Assembly: GCA_026419775.2 (NCBI GenBank)
Contig: JAOPGA020001164.1
Coordinates: 1 to 37,584, forward strand
Source: Acrasis kona
Taxonomy: Eukaryota; Heterolobosea; Eutetramitea; Acrasida; Acrasidae
Length of the DNA: 37,584 bases
Reading direction: 5' to 3'
Within the stretch, counting starts at the first letter, position 1; every line of letters begins with the position of its first letter. Shown here piece after piece: positions 1-9,750 of the stretch. Both the position numbers and the translations under genes were made by a program. Under the pieces are notes generated by a model, which ran no database searches, was not told the DNA's origin, and saw only the letters and a program-made list of their open reading frames with translations.

Positions 1-1419
1 CCACCAACACAAGCATCAGTCTCTTGTTGAGGTGGTAATGTTATTAGATCCAACTGGTTGAAAAAGCAAGAAGGGGGAGATGTTTGAGGCGACACTAAAA
101 GCGTGGTCGGTGTCGACGTAATTCTAATATATTTGAACTTTGCATACTCTTGGGACAATACATATGTAACGTTCTTTGCGTAATTGAATATCTTTGTCGA
201 TACGAAGGAAGTATCTGATATGGTTCCAACACAATTCGGCGTCAAGCACAATAGCATATCTATTGTTTGATTACCAGCAAGAGATATGTTTTTGATATCT
301 GGAAATGATACATTAGTGTACAAGTAATTCAAGTTCCGCAACAAGATTGGAGACCCAGCACTATTTAAGTTTAATTGTACGGAAGTGGGTATGCTCAGTC
401 CTAACACCTCCGTTGAACCTGAAGAATAGTTCTGAGAAGGGTCCGTAAACATTGCATAAAAGCTGTATGCAAATGGTGTTGGCGTCGAACCATAGTTCTT
501 GGCCTCAGCCTCCACCATAAACGTCCCTGATATATCGAGAAAGTGTCTTATCCTCATGCTTAAGAAATATGGATACCCTTGTATGTCCTGCTCAGTTTTG
601 AACACAAGGGTAGCCTTTGCATGAGTCATGTTGTATCTGAGAGTGTCAGTTGTGAAGGCTTTGTTGCTGGAGAAGCCATTAAAAAATGGAAGGGAACTAT
701 TGTCAAGGGATTGATCTTTTCCATTAAAATAATATCTTCCATCTTCAATTCTTTGGAGATTTACTTTCGAGAACGTAAAATAGAGCTTACTTTCCTGTCC
801 ATGGAAACAAATGCTTTCCAGAGTAAATGTCTTGTTCTATATTCCTCATCATGTTTTCGCTAGGAAATACGATTACTTGTTGTGGATCCATTCTCGATTG
901 AAACGGCCTGAGCATTACTCTCCGAACGGCGCTTCCTAGTTCTGGAACAATCTCAACAATCTCCGAGGATTTTGTATTCTCCAATCTTACAGTTTTTAAA
1001 CGTGTAGTCGCATCTATCCTGATCGAGGAGGACATGGACGTTCTTTGTGTGGTAGCGACAACGTAGATGGTATAGCCGCCAATACCTAAGCAATAAACTG
1101 CCGTAAACAACGCAATCACGAAACAAAAGTGTCGAAATCGTAACCTGCGTAAATTGCCGCTACTCTTTAGCAGGCTCACATATTCCTTTTTAAAAGAAGC
1201 GAGTCGTAGCATAGGTTGAGCCGAAAACTCCTTTTCCGACTGCAGATCCGTAGCTTCATCTTTCCCAGCAATGTAATACTGCTGAAAATTCATCGAAACA
1301 GATTCCTCCTGAATCTTCTCAACCTCATTCTCATCGTCATGTCTAGATTAAAAACAATGGATCAAAAATAAACGCACGTACATGTAATACTCGCTTGGAA
1401 TCAAAGGTTGTTGCAGCAT
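1..1419 (-). CDS. Type II single-pass membrane protein, C-terminus beyond the left edge
   Basis: No family is recognised. Three exons are inferred: 1419-1382, 1342-877 and 836 to beyond position 1. The introns are 39 nt (GTACGT..CTAG) and 40 nt (GTAATC..ATAG), and the frame is kept across both. The visible 446 residues start with a soluble, acidic N-terminus. A basic stretch (LRRLRFRH, about residues 78-84) then precedes one hydrophobic segment at about 85-109. This positive-inside layout predicts a cytosolic N-terminus and an extracytosolic or lumenal remainder. The long region after the membrane segment is rich in Ser, Thr and Asn, has many N-glycosylation sequons (NKT, NSS, NMT, NYS, NVS, NIS, NQT, NVT) and few cysteines. 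A shorter minus-strand frame ends at 787 only because it reads through the second intron. The role is unknown; a cell-surface or endomembrane protein is likely. Confidence 0.7.
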
Positions 1420-1653
1420 AATACAAAAAAACAGCCAACCAAAAAAAAAATTACAAAAAAAAAACAATAAACATTTAAAATTTTTACCACTTTACACTTT
1501 TTTTTTCTGTACAACAGGTAGGATGTTTTTCTCAAGTGTAATGATTTGGTGTTATAGTAACATGTGTATGTGTAGAGAGTAGCGGATGGTTAAGGTGTCA
1601 ATAAAAGAAGAGATGGGAGGAGGAGGTGTGGGGAGGAGAGAGAGAGGAGAGAT
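1420..1653. other. Intergenic region with A/T runs and a purine-rich tract
   Basis: This lies between the start of the membrane-protein gene and the stop of the B55 gene, both on minus. It has A-rich and T-rich runs at about 1430-1510 and an almost pure G/A tract on the plus strand at about 1604-1651, so the minus strand is pyrimidine-rich just after the B55 stop. It probably holds the B55 3' UTR and the promoter of the downstream gene. No open frame of note was seen. Confidence 0.6.
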
Positions 1654-3311
1654 TTAACTAGCGAAAATGTAGAGCGAATTCACGCTGCTCACCGCAATAA
1701 TGTTCTCTTGTGGATGCCACGCCAGGTGCAAACACTTTTTGGAGAAATCTGGAGTCTCGAAGGTGTCGTCCTTCTTCTTTGGCCTTCCCGGGATCAAACT
1801 CTTGACCGTCTTCTTCTTCTTGATGGCTGGCGACGTGCTGGCTTCAATGTGGCTGTGGGTGCGACCCTGTCGATCAAAGATGTGAAGGTGGTTCTTGTAG
1901 CTACCGGTAAGAACGTTGTTTCCATCTCCGCTGAAGCAGCATTCAAATTTGTCAAAGATGCAATCGTTCTCGTACAGATCGCACAATTTGCTACGCAATG
2001 GTTCGTGAATGTTGAGCACTTTGATGGGTTTGTTCTCCATCTTGACGTCCCAGATCTTTAATGTCATGTAATCCCTCGATAAAATGTATCTTCCGTCCGG
2101 GCTGAATTTGGCATCGCTCACGGATGCAATAATTTCGGAGAAGAATGTCTTGCTGGATGGGTCCTCCTCCACGTCGAATCCTATCATATGGCGTTAGTCA
2201 TCTTTTCATCATGCGTGATGGTGATGAAAAGTGCATCAAGATCCCTCAGGTCGACACACAAGAGCGCACCGACCCCACAATTTATCTTCTTGCAAATGAT
2301 GCGAACCACATCCACAACAACGTCAGGCCGCGAGGGCCTTAAAAGACGCGCGCAGATGGGCCATCAAGTGTCGTAAGCGCAAGGATGAAATCATCATTGG
2401 GAATGCACATTTTCACACCCACGCATCAAAATCAACTTACCCTTCGTGAAGCTGCTACACGTGCTGCTTTGCCGTAAATCTCCAAGCTTGATGGTTCCCT
2501 TGCTGCTACTGTACATGAAGGTGTGACACTGTGAGGGGTGGAAGCTGCTGCTGGTGATGACCTCCGACAAGTCCTCCATGTTGGCAGGCTTAATGTCCAC
2601 GACGGTGTGGCTGTCCCTGATGTGATTAATGTGCCACAGGTTGATGCGCAAGTCGTCCGCGCTGATGAAGGTCTCTTGATCGCTGTTGAGCGAGATGGAA
2701 TTAATGTGGTAGGCGTGTGCGTTAGCATATACTTTTCTTGATACGTGGCTCATGATCTTATCGCCGAAAGTAACCTTTGGCACCCTCAAGCTTTTGACTT
2801 CGCTGGCATTGATAAGGGAGCCGTTCATGTTGGTATTCGAAATCTTTTTCTGATGCTTCTCATACACCTTCCATAATTTGATCGTCTTGTCGTTGGTGGT
2901 CAACAGGTAGTGACTATTTGAGGTGTGGGGCGAGCACCATTTGATCTTGTTGATCTTTTCTTCAATCTCTAAACTCTTCAAGTAGTCGAACTCTGCTTCA
3001 TGACTCTGAAATTCGGTCATGACCTTATATTCTGCTCCTCTCTAACATGTGGTGTCAATGAAGCCTGACGCTGTGTATGCATACCTTTTGATTGTTGCGC
3101 TCCAGTATCACCACTCTTCCTCCGCGATCTCCTATGGCTAAATAATTTCCTGTTGGATCAAACTCTACTGCAGAGATGATGTCGGCTAAAAAATGTAAAG
3201 CGAACGGTCAATTTAGAATTTGTTCATACCCTCAGCTGCCTCTTCGCTCTTGGTGTCACCAAAGACTTGTTGAAATTTCCACTCTTGCGTGCTGGGTGTT
3301 GTTTTTGACAT
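1654..3311 (-). CDS. PPP2R2A: Serine/threonine protein phosphatase 2A regulatory subunit B55 (PR55), WD40 propeller
   Basis: This is the B55 substrate-recruiting subunit of PP2A, a seven-bladed WD40 propeller acting in mitotic exit and signalling. Four exons give 436 residues, the family's usual length: 3311-3230, 3185-3085, 3041-2441 and 2180-1654. The introns are 44, 43 and 260 nt. Family stretches that carry on across the junctions include [82 protein letters not shown] and the C-terminal [11 protein letters not shown] with SLYIF. The first exon supplies WKFQQVFGD, which matches the usual N-terminus, so the start at 3311 is well supported. The third intron is about six times longer than the others and is described separately. 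Confidence 0.96.
2181..2440 (-). other. Unusually long third intron of the B55 gene, with antisense coding-like sequence
   Basis: The 260-nt intron runs from GTAAGT (2440) to ATAG (2181). Known B55 sequence is continuous across it, so splicing here is secure. Other introns in the window are mostly 36-45 nt. The interior is more GC-rich than the other introns. Read on the plus strand it has two adjacent open stretches in different frames: about 2211-2342 (containing [20 protein letters not shown]) and about 2304-2440 (containing [20 protein letters not shown]). The composition looks like protein, but I recognise no family. It could be an inserted gene fragment or chance. Confidence 0.5.
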
Positions 3312-3855
3312 GTTGTTTGTACGATTGGTCACGATTTATATATAGTTTATTTGTTTTTACAGTAATAGTGCGATTCGTCAACAATCATGCAATGTTGCTC
3401 GCCGATAAAAAGTTGCTCACGAATAAAAATCGCACTAGATAATTTAAAATGAATATAGATTGATCTTCCAAGGATGCAGTACCAAAATCGAGTTGTTGTC
3501 AGAGACTGGCAAGATGTCTTGAATCGATTTTATTTTGGTTGGCCAAACGCAATCATCAGATTGGGGATTGGATGAACAGAGTTGACGTGCTTACAAAAGT
3601 AACAATTTTAATGCCGATGGGCTCACTTTAGATCTCAAGGATTCCAGAAGGATTAGCGATTAGTGAGGGGGTATTAAATGCTTCTGGAAGGTATATTGAA
3701 AATATAAACCACAAGATTTTTTCCTTGTTTGTAAAACTGCGAAGGCGTATACAAGAAAACAAGCAAGTATCAACGCCCTAAACACTAGAACAAAAAAGCA
3801 TGTAATGATCGTGAAACCAAATATTTTATTCACAAACACCTTTTAAACCTGGAAC
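3312..3855. other. Intergenic region upstream of the B55 gene
   Basis: This separates the B55 start (minus) from the GH45 stop (minus). It holds an inverted repeat at 3366-3437, given separately, and nothing I can support as a gene on either strand. The GH45 3' UTR presumably lies at 3800-3855, where an AATAAA-type signal is readable on the minus strand near 3828. Confidence 0.55.
3366..3437. repeat. 10-bp inverted repeat enclosing an 18-bp imperfect tandem repeat
   Basis: TAGTGCGATT at 3366-3375 pairs exactly with AATCGCACTA at 3428-3437. The loop carries GTTGCTCGCCGATAAAAA followed at once by GTTGCTCACGAATAAAAA, an imperfect 18-bp direct repeat with three differences. It sits about 55-125 bp upstream of the B55 start codon, so a promoter role is possible but unproven. 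Confidence 0.5.
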
Positions 3856-4563
3856 TTAAGCCCTGCAATTGCTACGGTCAACAAGGGCTGATGGACAATT
3901 GATTCTTCTAAAGTTTACGTTTGGATTGTCTGCGTTTCTGAAGTCGTTGAACCTCCAGAAGCAACCACCACGAACTTGCTCAGGAAGATTGTTACACTGG
4001 GCAGCAGACGATACACCTCCATATCTCTCACCACCGCTCCATGATCCATATTGAGGAGTGCAACCATCGAAAATTCCAAGTCCGCCACCGGGAATTTGAA
4101 TGTCGAAATGATTTTGTCCTAAATCACCACCTTTGTTAATAACTTGCGTGATCATGGTCTTTCCAGCTAAAGCAGTGTCTGTAAATTGAAGCTCATAGCA
4201 TGTGCAGCATTCTACGTTACTGGCGGAAAAGGCGTAAAGAATGTCACCAATACTGAATGGTTGTTGATTGGTGCACACAAAGTTAGGACCACCAGGTCCA
4301 CCTCCACCGCCGCAAATATTACGCGCATTTGGTGGGGCTAAGTTATAACCGTCCTTGAGGCAAGAATTTACCGCTCCACCTGTGGGTACATTATCAGGCC
4401 AGGCGCAAGAGGGCTGTACGAATGGTTAGAATCTATATTTTTTTGAGTAGTATACCTTGCAGCAGTCCCAATAACGAGTAGTTTTAGCGTTACCATCCCA
4501 CCCAAAGGATGGAACGGTCAATACTGCTAAGATAAGCACAACCGATGTGATGTGATATTTCAT
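3856..4563 (-). CDS. Secreted glycoside hydrolase family 45 endoglucanase
   Basis: This is an endo-1,4-beta-glucanase that cuts cellulose with inversion of configuration. Two exons (4563-4456, 4413-3856) joined over a 42-nt intron (GTATAC..ctaaccattcgtACAG) give 221 residues. Residues 1-21 form a signal peptide, so the enzyme is exported. The family signature TRYWDCCKPSCAW spans the junction (TRYWDCCK in exon 1, PSCAW in exon 2) and carries the catalytic base Asp33. NHFDIQIPGGGLGIFDGC carries the second conserved acid Asp140. Many paired cysteines fit the disulphide-rich double-psi barrel. A Gly/Pro-rich segment at residues 71-79 may be a short insertion. There is no cellulose-binding module. 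Similarity is to the fungal-type subfamily, so horizontal transfer is possible but not shown by the sequence alone. Confidence 0.95.
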
Positions 4564-5205
4564 AATAATTTGATGGGATAAAATGTAGTACATTTGTGGA
4601 TCTATAAGGAGTGAGCATTAAGAACTCCGAGGGTTTAATTTTTGATTAAGGGCATCACTTTATTTATTAATTTTTTCCCATGATCTAAATCCTACCTTCT
4701 ATTTTAGTAACATTTAGCCATAGTTTTACAACCTAGAATTCAGTCTGAAAGATGACACGTCTAAGTCACACCTGGAAAACTTTCAAAAATCCTGATGGTT
4801 TTTGAAGTTACGAATGCTGCATTCGGAATTGTAATGAATAATCGTATAAGTTGTATAGTGATTATGTTATGTATAATAGTACACAGTATTACNCGATCAA
4901 TAAGCTTAGTTTATTTGTTCACAATTCATTCCTTTTATACCGTGCCGAGTTCCACCACGTGCATTCCTGAATTGAACTTCAAAATGTTATTGTAACTCAT
5001 TAACTGATTACAACAGGAATGCAAAATTAATCTTTTCAAAACCAAAGTTGTTTCTTTACAGGTTACAATTTGATATGAAATCAACTATGCACTAAAAAAG
5101 AGATTTGTGTAAACATAAAAGATGAATCCGCTTGATGTTTTTCTAGGTTTATAACATAATAGGATTGAAATCAGCCGAATTCGAATATTTAATGATTTGT
5201 AAAAG
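4564..5205. other. Divergent intergenic region, one ambiguous base
   Basis: This is the space between the GH45 start (minus) and the EF-hand start (plus), so it probably holds both promoters. It is AT-rich with one N at 4893. A 66-codon open frame at 4795-4995 is hydrophobic, crosses the N and has no supporting features, so I do not call it. A short hairpin (CGAATG..CATTCG) lies near 4810. I see no other gene. Confidence 0.6.
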
Positions 5206-5694
5206 ATGACGTCAAACATCACACAAGAAAACATGCCAAAGCTACCATGCGAGCAACTTCAAAAGTATTTGGAACTCTTTCATTCATGGGACAAGGACGG
5301 TGACCATGTGCTTAGCATAGAGGATCTCAAACTCAGTTACCAACGGGATGACTCACCAATTATTGTCGATTTGATGTATGACGTGAGCATGAACAGGACA
5401 GTTATGAATCCAAGCAGATTCATAGCGTGGATAAAAACAAAGGGAACCCCAGCGATTGATCATGACCATGAGATTGAAGATAGGCTAAGACAAGAGTTTG
5501 ATAAAGTGGATGCTGACCTCAGCGGCACAATAGATTCCTTAGAACTTTTAGATTTGATGCACAGACTAGGGCATACATATGCCGACCATGATTTTGCAAA
5601 ATCCATGATCTTGAGTGAAGATCATAACGGAGATGGGCTACTTCAATTCTCAGAGTTCAAGAAGTTAATGGCAGACAGAATTGGTTTATATTGA
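5206..5694 (+). CDS. Calmodulin-like EF-hand protein
   Basis: This is a 162-residue intronless calcium sensor-type protein. Three EF-hand loops are readable. The first, at about 29-40 (DKDGDHVLSIED), ends in Asp instead of the usual Glu, which may weaken calcium binding. The loops at 102-113 (DADLSGTIDSLE) and 139-150 (DHNGDGLLQFSE) are canonical. A second, degenerate hand is likely around residues 55-75, giving the two-lobe layout of calmodulin and centrin relatives. There is no myristoylation signal or membrane segment. The stop is only 64 bp upstream of the next plus-strand start codon. Exact subfamily and partners cannot be told. Confidence 0.88.
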   Translation: MTSNITQENMPKLPCEQLQKYLELFHSWDKDGDHVLSIEDLKLSYQRDDSPIIVDLMYDVSMNRTVMNPSRFIAWIKTKGTPAIDHDHEIEDRLRQEFDKVDADLSGTIDSLELLDLMHRLGHTYADHDFAKSMILSEDHNGDGLLQFSEFKKLMADRIGLY

Positions 5695-5758
5695 TAGGAT
5701 TAATACAATAAAGTGTTTGCTTGTTCATCTTGTGCTGAATTTATCTTTACAATCAACA

Positions 5759-6523
5759 ATGAGCGCTGTTGTTCAATCGTTAAAGGCCGTCCGCAGAGAG
5801 ATTGCAAACCTAGTAAAGAATAAGAACATAACACACAGTGTGAACCTTGTAGCTGTTTCGAAGACAAAGCCGAATGATCTTCTACAAGCATGTTACGAAG
5901 ACGGTCAGAGGCATTTCGGTGAGAATTATGTAAAAGAAATTTGCGATAAGGCGAAAGAACTTCCAAGAGACATCCTATGGCACTTCATCGGAAATTTACA
6001 ATCGAACAAAGTAAAGCAATTGATCACTGGTGTGCCACATTTATATATGGTTGAGACAGTGGACAGAGAGAAAATTGCCGATGCTCTTGACAAAGCAATT
6101 ACAGAAGTTGATAGAGAAGGAAGAGGGCCCCTCAAAGTTCTTGTTCAAGTAAATACATCTGGAGAGGAAAACAAGAGTGGTGTAGATCCTGATGGACTGG
6201 TAAATTTGGTGAAGCATGTGAGAGAAAACTGTCCAAACCTACAATTTTCTGGTTTAATGACAATTGGATCTGTTGAATCATCTAAAAGTGCCGACTCTGA
6301 ACACGACCAGCCGGATTTTAGAAAACTTGTGGAATGTCGGAAAACTGTATGCAAGGAACTTAAAATAGAAGAAGCTGAACTTGAGCTCTCAATGGGTATG
6401 AGTTCCGATTATCTCATCGCAGTAAGTTACATCATTGTCTTTTCTGTTTCTAACAATATCATAAAGATTGAACTGGGAAGTACAAATGTTAGAGTTGGTT
6501 CAACAATATTCGGAAGTAGATGA
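5759..6523 (+). CDS. PLPBP: Pyridoxal 5'-phosphate homeostasis protein (YggS/PROSC family)
   Basis: This family binds PLP in an alanine-racemase-like TIM barrel and keeps free PLP balanced; no enzymatic activity is established. Exons 5759-6421 and 6467-6523, joined over a 45-nt intron (GTAAGT..ctaac..AAAG), give 239 residues. The PLP lysine is Lys35 in VAVSKTKP. Other family motifs are FGENYVKE, WHFIGNLQSNKVK, VNTSGEENKSGV, FSGLMTIG and ELSMGMSSDYLIA. The last continues over the splice junction into IELGSTNVRVGSTIFG. The start at 5759 was chosen because residues encoded further upstream match nothing in the family and would overlap the EF-hand gene. Confidence 0.95.
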   Translation: MSAVVQSLKAVRREIANLVKNKNITHSVNLVAVSKTKPNDLLQACYEDGQRHFGENYVKEICDKAKELPRDILWHFIGNLQSNKVKQLITGVPHLYMVETVDREKIADALDKAITEVDREGRGPLKVLVQVNTSGEENKSGVDPDGLVNLVKHVRENCPNLQFSGLMTIGSVESSKSADSEHDQPDFRKLVECRKTVCKELKIEEAELELSMGMSSDYLIAVSYIIVFSVSNNIIKIELGSTNVRVGSTIFGSR

Positions 6524-6648
6524 TGTAAATAAATTGAAATAATTAATCCACGTTGTGATTGACTTGTCTTGTGGTCCGGAATTTTAAATTCTTTGTAACT
6601 AAATAGAACACCAACAACGCCTTTTGGCTTCCCTCAACAAACCGAAAT

Positions 6649-7233
6649 ATGAAGCAATGCATCTTCTTTTTGCAAGGAAGATGTAGAAATGGTAATAATT
6701 GTCAATTCAGCCACCAAACAGATTCGCAACACACAGAACAAAGACAAGACAGACGCGAATCACCACAACGTTCACCACCACCACCACGCTATCCACATCC
6801 AAACGACGAATATGTAAGAAGAGAATATGAACCACCTCCTAGACGACAACACTATCCTCCTCATCCTCCACACCCTTATTATGATGTTCGACCGACTAGG
6901 TCGGCACCGTACCACCACCCAAGAGAATACATAGAAAGACGATACTCGAGATCTCCAGAACCTTATTCAAGTATAGACAACAGACACGCACCTGTATGTT
7001 CATTTTTCATGACAAGAGGATGTAGGTATGGAGATAATTGTAGAAACTACCACCCACAACCAGAAAGGAAGTACCACTACCCGCGACCCCACTATTATAA
7101 TTCACCCGAATACGAAAAAGATCCCTACGAGTACGGCTATTCACAAAGACAGATTAATACATTATTGTCACAAGGCGTTAAGCCATGGGAAGACGATGCG
7201 GATGACGTTTTAAACGTCTTAGGCATGTTGTGA
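6649..7233 (+). CDS. Protein with two CCCH zinc fingers
   Basis: This is a 194-residue intronless protein. A C-x7-C-x5-C-x3-H finger sits at the extreme N-terminus (CIFFLQGRCRNGNNCQFSH) and a second one with identical spacing follows at about 116-134 (CSFFMTRGCRYGDNCRNYH). CCCH fingers of this type usually bind RNA. The linker is rich in Pro, Tyr, Arg and His and is probably disordered. The C-terminus is acidic and short (WEDDADDVLNVL), a possible docking peptide. It could act in mRNA processing or decay, but I cannot assign it to a named subfamily. Confidence 0.85.
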   Translation: MKQCIFFLQGRCRNGNNCQFSHQTDSQHTEQRQDRRESPQRSPPPPRYPHPNDEYVRREYEPPPRRQHYPPHPPHPYYDVRPTRSAPYHHPREYIERRYSRSPEPYSSIDNRHAPVCSFFMTRGCRYGDNCRNYHPQPERKYHYPRPHYYNSPEYEKDPYEYGYSQRQINTLLSQGVKPWEDDADDVLNVLGML

Positions 7234-7266
7234 ATAAATATACTTTTAACGTCGCATCTTATTTAT
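7234..7266. terminator. Shared 3' end region between convergent genes with poly(A) signals on both strands
   Basis: Only 33 bp separate the CCCH stop (plus) from the MORN stop (minus). An AATAAA follows the CCCH stop on the plus strand, and a TTATTTATT block supplies AATAAA for the minus strand. The two mature transcripts almost certainly overlap at their 3' ends. Confidence 0.5.
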
Positions 7267-8391
7267 TTACTGTTGAACAAAACTCTCGGCCGGAATCCAT
7301 TCTGTATTTATAAATTTGCCGTTTAACCTGGTCACATTATTGCTTGTTGGGAAAGTGAAATTGCCCTCTCCATCTGGTAGGTTGTTCAAATATCCGCCGG
7401 AGTACGTGATTCCATCATCCATAACCCACATCCCACGCTTTATCTTGCCTGTGTCCCATTCTCCTTTATAAGAACAACCCTTCCCAGCAAATGTGTAGTC
7501 TCCATTTCCAGTCTTCTTGCCCATGTTCCACTCTCCTTGGTATTGATCTCCATTTGAATAAAACATTTCTCCCGATCCATGTTTCTTATCTTTGCACCAC
7601 ATTCCCCTGTAAATACTGCCATCTTTATACTTCATTATTCCCTTCCCTTCCTTTACATTGTTTTGGAAATCACCCGTGTAGAATGGATGAGGTCCAAATT
7701 TCAAGTGATAAAATACTCTCAAAGGATGAAGATTTTCTGAAAGTTCACAAACTCTCGAAGCCGCCACCCGCAGTTTTTCGTCGTATAAATTTTCATCTTC
7801 TCGATTTAAATCAGCTTGCTCGATCATTTTCTTTAAGAGCTCGTCAGTTTGTTTTAAATTTTCAATCTCTTGTTCTGGTTTGGGTAGGCTTTTGATACCC
7901 TTTTTATACGCGGCTCGATAAATGTACAATCCAGATCCATGTTTCTGACCCTCATTATACGTACCTTGATATTCGTCGCCATTTGCAAAATATGCAAAGC
8001 CTGAACCATGTCTCTGTTGGAAGTCATCCCTTCCACCTCCGTACAGCTAATTCATAAGATTATGTTTATAAGTTGAACATACCCCTAGAGTTGTTATCAA
8101 TTTCACCCTGTTAACGTCAAAGTTCGGGTAGGTATCGTTAACTAATGTGTCTGTCCACTCTTCGACTGGAAAGGTGTCTTCCTCATCCTCGCCTCCTTGA
8201 GCGGCATCTTCTTCACCTTCATAATGCTTTAACCTAGCAGCTTGGTATTCATCCCAAATCTTTTTATCCCACTTTCTAAAGTGACTTCCTTCTTCCATTT
8301 CCTCATAATCGTATTCAGGAGGCTTTACTTCCTCCTCTTCTTCCTCCTCTTCCTCTTCATCATCATATTGCTCTTCTTGTTGCTTTGGCAT
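7267..8391 (-). CDS. MORN-repeat protein with an acidic N-terminus
   Basis: Exons 8391-8083 and 8046-7267, joined over a 36-nt intron, give 362 residues. The N-terminal third has an Asp/Glu run (about residues 10-21) and a charged region. MORN repeats then come in two blocks. The first begins where exon 2 starts (GSGFAYFANGDEYQGTYNEG, then HGSGLYIYR). The second is the C-terminal half (GKGIMKYKDGSIYRGMW, HGSGEMFYSNGDQYQGEW, GNGDYTF.., GITYSGGYLNNLPDGEGNF). A helical, charged segment of roughly 70 residues separates them. Such proteins act as scaffolds at membranes or in axonemes (for example radial spoke heads). The organisation recalls flagellar MORN proteins, but no specific orthology is claimed. 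Confidence 0.85.
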
Positions 8392-8559
8392 ATCTACAGT
8401 TACGAAATCTAAGGCGGTAAAAATGCAAATAAAATTTAATTAGTCTCATACGGAACAACCAAACTAGATTGACAAACAAGGTAAACAATATCACTTTTAT
8501 TATGAATACATATTCAATGGTTCTTGAATAATTCCGCAAAAATCTCACAACAAGTCATG

Positions 8560-9750
8560 TTATTCATTGGTTTGCTGCTCCACGTTACCATCCACCAAAC
8601 TACCATCTCGTTTATCAATCTTGGTGGGTGTATTTTGCTCCTCCACGTTACCATCCGATGTATCCTGTTGATTATGTTTTCGTTTCCTGGAACTCTTTGC
8701 TTGTCTTCTTTGTTGACACGTTTCTTTAAAGTTATTTAAATAAAATGTTCTCCAATCATCGGGTCTCTCCTTCTTCCTACTGTCCGCTTCTTTTATTATT
8801 TTCCTCATCTCCTCTTTCGTTCCGCTGTATTGAACGGCATCTCTGAGGTCTGGGAAGCACATCCACTCCTTCAACATGACCTTGAAGATGTGTGATTTTG
8901 TGTAACTAACGTTTGGTGGGTTGTGATTAGGGCGATCCGTAAGGTCGAGATACTCCAAGGCTAATTCGGCCCTGTCATAATCATCTTGATTAGAAAAGAG
9001 CGCAGGATTTTCTAAAAGGCCGACGGCGGACATGATTCCGTCGACACCTGTGTATTCCATGCATTTGGTAACGTCTTCGAAAGTTTGAATGTTTCCGTTG
9101 GCAATAACTGGAATGTCCTTGATGTGTTCGCGTACCATTTTAATCTGGTCCCAGTCAGCCAAGCCTTGTTTAACTCCCCTTTGCTCTCTGGTGCGACCAT
9201 GTACCGTTAATAATTGACATCCAGCATCCCTTAACATTTCAGCATATTTGAGAGTGTGTTGCACATCTGGGAAGATTCTAACCTTGCAAGTTATAGGCAC
9301 TTCACTTTCCCTATGCATCGTTTCCACAATTCTACGAATTACATCTTGCTCTTCCATCAAGTAGGATCCGTATCTACCTCTTTGTGCTATTCTTTGAGGG
9401 CAACCTAGATTCAAATCAAATGCGGCGACAATGTCTCTTGCATGGGGCAATTCCATACATAATCTTGTCGCTTCTAAAACCGTCTCTGGCTCGTTACCAC
9501 AGAATTGAACAAACATTGGTCCTTCGCCAGCAACAACTTGCCAATGCCTGTTTCTATATTCTTTGTGGTCTACCCACACCCTTGAATGGAACATTGGTGT
9601 GTACGTAAGTTGTGTCCCATGGTTCTTACATAAAAGACGAAAAGCCAGCTCAGACTGGTCCACCATTGGGGCTAAAATATACTTGGGCGAACCAATAGAG
9701 CGATAAAATTCATAACCGGATACCTTACAACCCTTGCTTTCTTCAGACAT
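8560..9750 (-). CDS. DUS1L: tRNA-dihydrouridine(16/17) synthase, DUS1 type
   Basis: This FMN- and NADPH-dependent enzyme reduces uridine 16/17 in the tRNA D-loop. The gene is one 396-codon exon. The TIM-barrel opens with YILAPMVDQSELAFRLLC. The catalytic cysteine is Cys117 in FDLNLGCPQRIAQRG, and TCKVRIFP, LLTVHGRTREQRG, VIANGNIQ and GVDGIMSA carry FMN and active-site residues. These motifs match DUS1 better than DUS2, 3 or 4. About 60 C-terminal residues are Lys/Arg- then Gln/Asn-rich, likely a disordered tRNA-binding tail; they include a short near-repeat (DGNVEEQN, DGNVEQQT). Confidence 0.95.
   Translation of the reverse strand: MSEESKGCKVSGYEFYRSIGSPKYILAPMVDQSELAFRLLCKNHGTQLTYTPMFHSRVWVDHKEYRNRHWQVVAGEGPMFVQFCGNEPETVLEATRLCMELPHARDIVAAFDLNLGCPQRIAQRGRYGSYLMEEQDVIRRIVETMHRESEVPITCKVRIFPDVQHTLKYAEMLRDAGCQLLTVHGRTREQRGVKQGLADWDQIKMVREHIKDIPVIANGNIQTFEDVTKCMEYTGVDGIMSAVGLLENPALFSNQDDYDRAELALEYLDLTDRPNHNPPNVSYTKSHIFKVMLKEWMCFPDLRDAVQYSGTKEEMRKIIKEADSRKKERPDDWRTFYLNNFKETCQQRRQAKSSRKRKHNQQDTSDGNVEEQNTPTKIDKRDGSLVDGNVEQQTNE

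Noticed and set aside
736-790. Intron starting GTAAGC at 790 in the membrane-protein gene
   Set aside because: It would remove sequence that reads as good protein (ESKLYFTFSKVNLQRIEDG). The intron at 876-837 keeps this and fits the phase better.
579-863. 94-codon plus-strand frame
   Set aside because: It is the antisense shadow of exon 3 of the minus-strand membrane-protein gene.
1604-1651. Purine-rich tract as a possible triplex or regulatory element
   Set aside because: It is interrupted and lies in the probable B55 3' UTR; such runs are common and nothing else supports a function.
4795-4995. 66-codon plus-strand open frame
   Set aside because: Hydrophobic, crosses the ambiguous base at 4893, has no splice, poly(A) or family support, and is expected by chance in AT-rich DNA.
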